From contig NC_090282.1 in NCBI RefSeq assembly GCF_037392515.1, positions 31,543,554 through 31,607,553 of the forward strand: DNA of 64,000 nt, in the 5' to 3' direction. Shown here in pieces: positions 50,501 to 62,500 of this stretch. The position numbers and the translations under genes are program-made. Each line of letters starts with the position of its first letter. Positions within the stretch are counted from its first letter, which is position 1. Under the pieces are notes generated by a model that worked only from the letters and a program-made list of their open reading frames with translations, was not told the origin of the DNA and searched no databases. The stretch is from Haliotis asinina. Its lineage: Eukaryota; Mollusca; Gastropoda; Lepetellida; Haliotidae.

Positions 50501-53500
50501 GCTCTGGGGGCATGATGAACACTGTACGTTCACTGAAACACAACAAATAACAGGTTTCATACCATGTAACATCAGTCACAGCACAGACAGTTTATCTAAG
50601 TAATTACTTCTGCACTGTCAAATACGAAAACATGTCAGCATTCAATTACAAATAATTTTATGTTTTTTAATCTTAACATAAATTTTCACTTCATAATTTA
50701 GAAATTCCAAATACATGTCTTCACGAAATATATCTCTAAAGCTGGAATTATCATAACATTCAACAAGAAACCTGGAGATGTATGAGCTAAAGATTAGAAA
50801 TGGCCAATGGTAACACAACCACACTGTTACCTTGTATGAGAACTTTCAATTTCTATCAGCTTTGGATCACCACTGGTCTCGACAACCTGCAGTACAGAAA
50901 TGAATCAGGATTAACTCACCTTTTCACAGCTGTACAAACAATGTAATGCTGGAAATTTCAAACAGATGCAAGTCATGATTAAACTGAGAATTTCAACAGA
51001 TTTCATGAGCATTGGAAGAGGCTGACAGGATGTGGGAAATCTGGATTACAATGAAGAATCCTGAGATGACTAAGAAAGACAACTCTGAGGGGGGAATTCT
51101 CAAGTATCCCAATCCTATTCTGTGAACCAATTCAGAGCTGAAGACACAAATCCATTTGGTGTTCCCTTTGGATTCCCATCATCCAAACTTCAAAATCCTA
51201 TCAGAGATGTAAATCATAATAAATTCACCTTCTCAGCACATTCATCAAAGAAAGTAAGGCTAGCATCTTTGTCAGATACGAAGGATCTCTCCTCAATGAA
51301 TCGGAAGAACATCTGTGTTTTCATCATCTGATGGAAGAACTTGGCATAGGCTTTGTCTCTACTCTTCTGGAAGTCTGAAACAGAGTTCAAGTTTAGAAAC
51401 AACACAATAAATTTCTGCATGAACCTACAAACACTTTATGCTAATTCTTAATCTTATTTATAATGGAACACATCTAGATGGGCTTACTACTGTTAATATC
51501 TTGACTGATTTTGATGCCTAAGCTAAGACAAAAGTAGACTGTCATGAGACATGGCGTTTGTAACAGAAGTACATACAAGGTGAAACAGTACAGCAGTCTG
51601 CAGTAGGTAGGATGGGACAGTAACTCACAGACCAAAACTTCTGAATATCCTTAGTATCTGACGGTCGGAAGGATGATTGTCTAGATGTCACAATGAGCGT
51701 AACACACAAACATAATAAATTCCATTCTGTTTAACAATGAACAGTGTGGCACCAGCTGGCTGCAGAAAGTTGGTGTTGACAGCACCACATACTCACTCTG
51801 CATGTCAAAGAGGCAGGATGCGTCGGTGGCTGAGAGGGTGGGCTTGTTGAGGATAGGGTTGAGGTAGTTCTTATAGTCCTTGAGCAAACATGCCATGAAC
51901 CGCAGAAAGGCTTCCTGTATTTGTAGCTCCATCTGCATCTACAATCACATATACAGATGTTGTACACAAGAACATTATGGAAAAACTGACTACATTTAGC
52001 TGAAAGTAACAAACTATTGAAAATTTTAAGACTCTAAAGTGTGATGGCAGCAGAAATACAAAATAAAGCACTGATGTAAAAACAGACAGGATACTATGCA
52101 CTATGCATGGCATCTGAGATGAGATCAGACAAATCTTATCTAATGTCAGAGGCCCAAGTAATCATAGTCCCATTCAACAAAAAGATATTAGTGATAAGAT
52201 CACAGGGCTTAGATTATTTTGGTGAATGGGCCAAGTAAGTGATGAAAGCTTAGAGATGCATCCGTAATGTTAAGGCTATTCACCGCAAAACAAGCAGGTA
52301 GCAGCCTACATTCACACTAAATGTAAATTAAATGTAAATTACACAATCAAACAGTGGTCATATCACTGTTATTCAAACATACACAAAGACATTATTTAGC
52401 ACAATCAGCAATGTTTAATTGTAAGTTTTAACAAGAGGTGGCATCCTTGTCGATTTACAGTGTTCAACATTTTCCTTTCCCAAGCAAACAAAAAATGCCA
52501 GACAAAATTTTATTTGGACATATGATAGATGATGAGGACTGCTAGTTTTTCAAACTGGCTAGACACCTAGGCCTAGAGTTTCAAAGCACTCTTAGTGCTA
52601 AGATAGTCCTAAGTTAATGTTAATGTATGGGACCTACGACTATCTTAGCGATAAGAGAGCTTCGAATATCTAGGCCCTGATCTCTTTTTTCTGAGGTTTT
52701 CCCTATCAGATATGTTCAGTCAAGAATCCTGATCAGATATTCACATCCCAAACATTTCCCAATGATCACAAGTTATATCATACAGATTTTGTACAACTTG
52801 ACATTTAACCCAAACCAACTCGTAATGTGAGTGAGTGAGTTTAGTTTTACGCCGTACTCAGCAATATTCCAGCTATATGGCAGCGGTCTGTAAATAATCG
52901 AGTCTGGACCAGACAATCCAGTGATCAACAACATGAGCATTGATCGGCGCAATTGGGAACCGATGACATGTGTCAACAAAGTCAGCGAGCCTGATAACCC
53001 GATCCCGTTAGTCGCCTTTCATGGCAAGCATGAATTGCTGAAGGTCTATTCTACCCCGGGACATTCACGGGTCAATCATAATGTAAATGTGTACCTCTTT
53101 CTTTTTCCACTTAAAGTCATGATCGATTGGAGCCATTTCCAGAGACACCTCATCAGTGGTATGAGCCTGGTCAGGGTGCAGCGTGATCACATCAAATAAG
53201 TTGTGGAGCGTCTCCAACAGGACACGAGCTGCTTTCTGAAATAGGAGGAAATAGCAGGTAGTAAAGTGCGGTAAGACAGACACAAATCTTACTTCATGTG
53301 TCTACAAGAATGTCATATTCCTGTAAACAATATTTATTGTCACTGTGAAAAACATACTAACATATAGCAGCATGAATGCGCCAATGCCATTTAGCAGCTT
53401 CTTCCTTACAAAATGTGATATCCTGATGATAACTTGAACCAACATATGTGATCTTGTTCACCAGTGTGCTGATGTACAAAGCAAACTTAGCTCTGTGAAA

Positions 53501-56500
53501 GTCATAAGTCACTGTTAAAATATAGAAGGTACAATCACCTTAATCAGTCGATCAGCTGATGTCACCATGGCATCAGGAAACATTTTGACACAAGTCGATT
53601 TGATGCATAATGTTTTTTCTAGATTTAGTAGAAACATTTGACTAGATAAATGTGTTATCACATGTCTTGGGAAACACAGGGTTTTATCAGTTCCCCGTAA
53701 GGCTGCATTCCCTATTTCCCTCGACACAATGTCCTAACTTATATTATAATATTTCGTAAGGCCATCATTTTTTTTGATAACTTGCATTACAGGCCTTTTT
53801 CAAATGAAATGCGTCAGAGGCAGAAAAAAAAACATGTAATGCAAGTCAAGTGACATCTCGGCTTTTGGCACATAAGACTTCATGCTTAATATGTCTAATG
53901 CCAAAATATTTGTATTAAGCATTATTGTCACAGGTCATAACCTGGCACTTGCATACTCTTAGTTCCATAATTTATATATAGGTGGTGATTGTTTAATAAA
54001 CACATTCAGAATAGAATGATTTTACACAAAAATTTCATCTAAATCTTCAATTTTTGTTTCTGACTCGGTATCCATTGCTGTAATAAGATTGGCTGCCTTT
54101 GGTCATGTGCATGATTTTGACCAAACACAATCCTGAGTGTACTGAAAAAGCGTCATTAGAAACAAATATTTATCTCATAAACTCCTTCTTACAACAGCAA
54201 AAATACTCTTGGCAATGTTGCAGTGTATCACTGATGTTCAGAACTTTCAAACAAGTCATCAAGGTTAAATGTGTATCAAGATCAAAACCTGTCAGATTCC
54301 CATTGTATTTTGTACCTACCTGTGAATATTTCCAAAATTGCAAACAAATATGCAGCTGTTTATGCCGTTTACCTCTATCACACACTTGTAGGGTCAGCGG
54401 GTCAATAATGCAGTATATTAAAAAAGGGTGGCCTAATGAAACACAAGTCAATTTTGAAGAACAAGTGAGATCTGCAGAATATACTATACCAGTAGTATGT
54501 CTTTATAAGATTTATAACACCCTTTGAAAACTACAAACATCAGGATACATCAGAACAGGTCATCTTCAGGTCGTGAACCTCACCTTAGGAAGCAGTTTGT
54601 AGTTCAAGTTCTTTTTGTCCTCTGGCCTGCAAAATCAAAGCGTAGGATTAGTGTATGCTCTTATCAATTCATTAAGCAGGACAACCATGAGGTTTCAAAC
54701 AAGCTCCAACAATAGTGTTCTGATAGTACCTTAATTCTTACAGGATCTATAACACATGAATTTTTTTCAATAACAGCCATTCACTCACATCCATATTCTG
54801 TTGGTGTCAAGGTCAACGCAGATGACATCAGGTGGGGGATCGTAGAGGTCAAAGTACCGAGAATCTATTCCTGTAGTACACAAACACAATGAATAACATG
54901 CTTATTATGATGAAATATAGTATATAGAAGATAAAGTCCTTGTAATTCCATTTTCATTAAATAAGGTAATGGTTCGGTATCAAACGAGCAAAAGCCTATT
55001 TGATACTAAATCTTTGACAAGTTTAACAACAATGATATTTCATGGAAGTGAGTTTAGTATTCTGTTAATTATTCTCCAAAATAAATTGATAGAAACTGTG
55101 GTGAAATTGCCTACAGTGTGATGACTCTCAGATTTTGCGAGACAAGCAAGGTCTAGTACCATTGCCACAGCGGTATTTGCAGCATGACGTCATAATTGTT
55201 CAGTGTTATGACGTCATACGTCTAGTGGTATTACACTAGAGTAAATTTGCCATAACAACATTATAAAGCAGTACCTTCCACAGTGAGCAATAAAGACATT
55301 TATTTCATTGTTTGTTGTTTAACACTATTGTGTCCAGCTTTTTGACAGAGTGATCAGCAAAGTATGTCATTGTATCCCAAATGCATAGATTGATGCTCAT
55401 GATGTTGATCAATGAATCACTGGACGTCTGGTCCACACTTGACTTTTAACAGACTGCCGCCATATAGCTCAAATACTGCTGGGTACAGCACAAAACTAAA
55501 CTCACTCATTCACACTCACTATACATGCATGAAAGTCAGCTGGTAGTGTGCTGATTGAGTAAAGAACAATCTTGTGTAACCAGGGCACAAGTTTGACTCA
55601 AACACCAATTCAGCCATACACAGGACTGTACACACCGCATGCATGTGGGGAATCAAACTAAGGCACTTGACATGAGTAGCACCACACCCTTGAAACAAAA
55701 GAAAAGTCAACCCATATAATAGATGAATTTTAGGTCTCATTAGAACACCACAGACCTTGTGTTATGATGACCCTGCACCACTGTTTCAGACAGCCTGGAA
55801 GTCAGGTTCCACAAGACACTTACCTACAATGAATGGACAGGGGGCACTAAGCACCTCTGACAGGCCAAGGGGACAGAGTGGGATGTACGGACACTGCCAG
55901 TGGAATGGGAAGATCATCTGAAACAAAGCAATAATGTAAACCTTTCCATTGAGAGCATTTCCATCATAAATAGTTAGTTCAAAGGCTGAGTGCTACACAT
56001 ATTTCCCAGATTTGTTTGTTTAATCCTGTGTCATTTACAAGATGAAGAGGTCCTAACAAAGTTGTGAGTAGTACAGATGATGGGACCTCAATCCTGGCAA
56101 GGTTAAGGTTGTGCTGATTGTCACATAGCACTAAGATCATGCCATCAGATGGAGATAACACATAAACCTCCCTTTTTCTGTTTAAGCATGCTGCAATCAG
56201 GCTCCTTTACTAACCAGAGAGAAATGTATAATTCTTTAAGACTAAACTAATGCACCACTTCTGAATTCTCTAGGTTCGCTACAAACTGGACCTGGGCAAG
56301 ATGTATATATAATGCAAACAAAGTAAACTTATTTTGTTCAAGGAGGACAAGCGAAAAACTCGGTAAGAATAAGGTAAACACTAATCTAAACTAATTTGAG
56401 TATTGAATTTCACAGGCTGAACATATCGTGACTTACAGTTGACACGGCCTCTGCGACGCCCGTGAGGACTGCAGGGCGGAGGGAATGGATGAGGATCTTG

Positions 56501-59500
56501 TGTTCCAGCAGAATGTATCCCAGGATGCTCATGCAGTTCTCTGGGCCCATGTTCTTCAGCAGCGTGATGAAAGAAGCACCACTGAAAAAAACACAGCAAT
56601 CATGTCAATGTCCTCTTCAGTCTAAGTAAACTTAGTCTCAGTGTATTTCTTTACACTCCACCACTGAGTCTAACAAAACCTAGTAGAAGGTCGCATCAGG
56701 TAACCTTTGAGCGACCAATGATCGTCCAATCAAAAGCGAGACGGTTAAATAGATTTAACCATTTATTTGACCAGCAGTACATACGCTTTGAGGGTTCTGT
56801 TGACATGGTTACCATTAGCCAACATTTCCACAAGATGACATCCTTGAATATTGCCAAAAGCAGTATTTTCAGCGACTGTTTACTCACCCTTGTCATGGTT
56901 GTAACACCATGTGCATCAACCGAAAGCGAGTGTACGCTAAATAGCATTCGGAATCGTTCGGGTACGAACCTTTTTGAGATAAAAAGTTCAAAAGGTATGT
57001 GTGAATGTCCACTTTAGTGATTTGATAAGCCATGTTCTGATTGGTGAATTTCAAGGGTTACCAGACGCAGCTTCCCATAAGGTTTCGTTAGACTCAGTAG
57101 TGGAGCGTAACGAAAAGCACTGAGGATAAGTTTACTTAGACTGATGTCCTCTTAGAAGCATTTCATGTCATCATCAAAATCATACATAAGTTATAAACCT
57201 GCTTTCTGAGATCAAGCGTAAGCCACAAACTTTGTTAAAATGATAAGGAAGAAACAATTATTCTGCATAACAGTACCTAGCTCATTATACTACCCAGAAC
57301 CCCATCTTTGTCTTCTGATTGAAAAGTGTGTCCTATATGGTAGGGTCTTATTAAGGACGCTTACAGATTGGTCAAGAGGACATTATGGAGAAAAGTGCTA
57401 ATAAACACGGTAAAAGTATTAAACCTAAAGTATGAAATCATTATAGCCCTGGATAAATTGAAGGTGTGTACCTATTCAAATACTATCAACCACTCTGTGT
57501 TTGCATCAGTATATGATGTCATGACATGCAATAACTTTCAAGTAACACAAACTTTTTTGATTATCTTCACATACTTTAACATGTTTATAGGAACATGGAT
57601 TCGACATGTATATGTTAGTAGGTCAGGATATTAACTTTCACAATGGTGAACACAGATGGTTTGATTAGGACTGGCACAGCAAATGTTTACGCTCGGTTGA
57701 AACTGATTCAGTTTTTGAAATATTACTACCTACTAACCCCTGGTTTATGTGGCTATCAGTTAAACATCTGTCATGTGCTTACCTCTGTGGGAGTGGTGAG
57801 TCTTCAGGCATACAGAGTGATAAAGCTTCATGGTTTAACTGGAAGTGAATACAATATTTTAGTACATAGACAATATGAAATATATCAACTATTGACCTCC
57901 TCTTTCAATACTGATCATATCTTTTCTACTCTCAGAGTAAATGTTACATGAGAATACTGTACATTTGCTATAAATAGTGACTGACTGTTGTTTAACGCTG
58001 CACTCTGCAATATTCTGGCTATAAGGCAGTAAATAATCAAGTCTGAGTCAGACAATCCAGTGATCAACAGCATGGGATACAATGACATATCTCCACAAGT
58101 CTCAAAGCTGTGACCTCTCAGAAGAAGTGAAACTTACATTATGATCTCAAAGAACATGCAAACATACACTGTGACCTCACAGGCTGGACTAAGCATGACC
58201 ACCTAATCAAGTTAGCTGCCCCTTACAAAAAACATGTTTTAAATAGTGACATGACACTTTCTGCAAAGCAATCGAGCAGGGTTGCACAACCTACCTGAAC
58301 CAGGATGCGAGGCCTCTGTGGGGAGGGATAGGGGACGTCATACATGAAGTGAGAGATGTGTCTGAAACAAAATCAACAATAAACGTATTCCAGGAGTACA
58401 GAAAACAGGATTCTTCAATACTTTTGAAAATAATGTTAGAATATGATATATACTTAAAGCTCTGTTGATCAAATTTGTCTCATTGTCTTGCAGCAATTTA
58501 TCAAAAGATTTCATCTCACTGTGCTGGAATATTTCACTCAAATTCTTAAAGAGTTTGTAAATTCTGGTTATGAAAAGTCCCCTTACCTTTCTATGGGCAC
58601 GGTGTGAGGGCCAGTGATAGAGATCTTGTACAGATAGGACAGGAATTTCTTAAAAGCATCGAAGAATGGCCAGCGAGATAGCAAACAGATGCTCTTGTTG
58701 GCGTGGACTGTCTTGAGGATGCGGTACTGCTCTCGGATATGTTTGTTCTTAAGACCCAAGTGACGCATTTGGAGATCAGTTAGCTTATCTTCATGGTATT
58801 CTTCGTAAAATGTCACAGCTGCACCAAAGACCTATAACATACAAATCACACACGTCTTGAGCTTTTGTCTACACAGGGTAGCAGGTTCATGTACTGCATG
58901 TATGCTAAAGTAATCTTGATCATCAGTTGATTTTGATAACAGTCAGTTGTATTGCTCACAGAAGTATATATCAATTAGCAGTAAATATAAAACTGCAGCA
59001 ATACCACTTAACAGTGAATATTAAGTTGCAGTAAATATCACTCAGCAGTAAATAATAATTATCAGTTAATATCATTCAGCAGTAAATATGACTTTATTTG
59101 TATGATTCACTCAAGTTTCATCAGATGGACATGAAAGCACTGATATTCCATCGAGACTGACTGAAGACAAAAAACTGTGATATATGACACTACATCAATA
59201 TTTTGTATTAATACTGGTTTGGACTATCCTGAGATCAGTGTGATGGACACACCACTATCAGTGTCCACAATATGAGACGGCCAGTAAATTATACACAAAG
59301 AAAAAACAATCTAATATGACCATGACAAAGTCCTTTTGACAGTGATGTTAAAATCTCTTTGCACAGTGTTTCAGTTCTACCAACTTGAATATCCTTTAAC
59401 AGATGATCAGCAAAGAACTGCAAATGATGGTAGACGAAAAAGTCAAATTCACATAATATAACCATTGGATAATCCAGACAAAAAGAATTCTTTTCCCAAA

Positions 59501-62500
59501 CATATAAACAAGGTTATTTTCTGTTTCCAATGGTAACATGTTGTCCAGGAAAACAAGCCCTCACCTTTTCTCCATTTGGTATGGTCAAAATGAAGGTGGA
59601 AAACACAGGCAACGGGTGCTGGGCATTAGCTGGCCAACATTCAATGGTGGCTCCCATAGGCAGGCAGAACATTGGCACCTGATCTGGGAGTTGATATGTA
59701 TCCTGATCGTCCATTGGATATCTGTCAATAATACCTGCAAGCAGATGGTTCTTCATATACAGTGTGTTCTTTATGTACATTCATTAAGCTTTGACATGTG
59801 GGACACCAAAAATAATTTATACTTTACAACTGATGGTAACTGTGTATGCTCTGACCTATGGCTACTGATATGGACATGGACACTTTTACCACTTTTTTAA
59901 AGCTGCTTTTAGCAATATCTCATCAATATCACATCAAGGGACATCATTTACCTGGTTTGTAAGCAAGGAGATCCACTTTGTTCATAGCTTTCTTGTAGCA
60001 GAGAAATACATCTGAGCCAACCTGAAATATACACCGTGACCTGCTAGAACATGTGAAACATACTGTGACCTGTTAGAACATGTGAAACACACATTGTGAC
60101 CTGTTAGAAGATGTGGAACATACTGTGACCGGTGAGAAGATGTGAAACACACATTGTGACCTGTTAGAAGATGTGGAACATACTGTGACCGGTGAGAAGA
60201 TGTGAAACACACATTGTGACCTGTTAGAAGATGTGGAACATACTGTGACCGGTTAGAACATGTGAAACATACTGTGACCTGTTAGAACATGTGAAACAAA
60301 CATTGTGAACTGTTAGAACATGTGAAACATACTGTGACCTGTTAGAACATGTGAAACATACTGTGACCTGTTAGAACAAGTGAAATATACTGTGACATGT
60401 TAGAACATGTGAAACATACTTTGACATGTTAGAACATGTGAAACATACTGCGACTGGTTAGAAGATGTGAAACATACTGTGACCTGTCAGAACTGTTACC
60501 TGTGCAAACATATCGAACACACACAGACCTGACAGAATATGTGAAATGACACACACTATGACCTCACAGAACAAGTGAAACATACAATATAAACAAACAG
60601 AACATACATGATAGCATATGTCAGTCATTTGTGTGTTTCAATTCACATAAACTGAAATCATGTAACTAAATTATGAAGAAAACAGGTTTAAGTTTTCCAA
60701 TCATTGCAACAGTAGTAGCATAAACAATGAATGTCTTTTAGGGGACATCAAGAGGACCTGAGTCTTTGTGTTGGCTCTAACCAAACAGGCCATTTTGTTT
60801 CAAAAACTTTTATGGATGTACCGTTCCCAAGTGTTTAAAAGCTGTTCAGTTACATCATATCACTGACAATTTTCATAAACGTCACAAAACAAATTAGTTT
60901 AATGTGTCAGCAGGTTGAAATTTATGGCCCTCAGGACACAGACATTCAAATTAAAGTAAACACAAGTACAGACAATGACTCGGCCTGATGTGCAATATCT
61001 TCACTTAATGTCTGCTGGCAAGGCAATAAACAGCCTTAGATTGAACCTCTTTCGTACAATGGGAAACATATTTCATTCTTGTCACATCTTAACATTTCTA
61101 TGGATGTAATCAACAGTTTTGTGAATCTATTGACACTAAAAGGTATGACTAATGTGTCTACCTGAACCTGTGGATTTCATGTTCTAATGTTCCCTGTTAA
61201 TTCTCTGGGACTTCCAATTGGCTTATAAATAAATCATACAAATGATGTCTTGTGTGTGACTCACCATTCCTTTGTTCAAGTTCTTGTTGATTCTGTTGAA
61301 TGCTAACGGAGGATCCTCTCCCTGAAACAAAAGAATCACATGATGGGTGAAATAAAATCAAACCTTATTGTATCAAACTATCATGCCGCCAAGTTCTTTG
61401 GTGCGAAAGTTTAAAATCTTATTATAGCACGCTTACACCCAGGCGTAGAATTGTCACACCAGGCCTAGCTACACCATGACTAAGCCTCAGTTGTGCATGC
61501 CGCATAGAAGGAAGGTACCGCTAAGACTTGCCGTATGTCAGACCTAAGCTACGCCTGAGATATGCATATGGCCACAGAAATCAAATCTCTGGTTATCTGA
61601 AACTGATTTTGGATTCCCAAGTATCCAAATGAAGCATAACATTCTCCTCATAAATTGAACACTTTGCAATGAAAAGCAAATGAAACACTTGCAAACTTTC
61701 CGCTCAGTTAACAAGCACACCTATCCCGTTTACAGATCTTTCAAAACATGTTTGGTATTTGTACATTGTTGGTTGTCTTGAATTCAAGAAAAAAATGTGA
61801 CTTTCTTCCTAGGTCCCCAGAACTTGAAGTAAAATGAAGAACAATTGTTTTAAATGCCAAGTGAATGAGTACATGCGAAGTTTCCAACATTTTTGACACA
61901 CACGCCATTCCACTTCGTTTTGACAAAAAAAGTTTTTCATGCACTACTGCTTGTTACTGCTATATATCCTGAAAAAATAAATACTGGTTACTTATGATCA
62001 ATGCAATTCTCTTCCCAGAGAGACTACTTTTCATATCTTCCTTCAAAACTCTGTTACAATACATCTCTTTCATGGTGCAGGTGTTCAGAATTCGTGATTT
62101 GTTGCAATCAGATGTAGAAAGTGATTATTTGCAAGGCCTCAGTAATTTCTGTATGCTTCGAGAAAACTAGAACCTCTTCCTCTGCACAATTGAAGACAAA
62201 AATCAGTCATGCAAGGATTTACTTTGGCCGTGATAATGCAATTTTCTCACATCAATTGCAATAAAATTGCACTCAAATTTATATGCAGTGATTTAAAGTT
62301 GCGTCCTGCTCACGTGTACGATTAGAAAAAATATAGTGCTTAAATCTATTTTACTGAGAAAGGCTTTGTCATTATTTTGTTCCGTCAAAGATATTCCCTT
62401 TGCTTTCTACCTATTTTTAATCTTCAAAACATAACTTATGCTTCGTATGGAACTTTGAAGTCTGAACATCGTAACACAGTGCTGTACAAAACGAGCTGCG

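Noticed and set aside
61430..61570. A further foldback element
   Set aside because: Only short inverted pieces (about 8-10 bases) with no clear ends.
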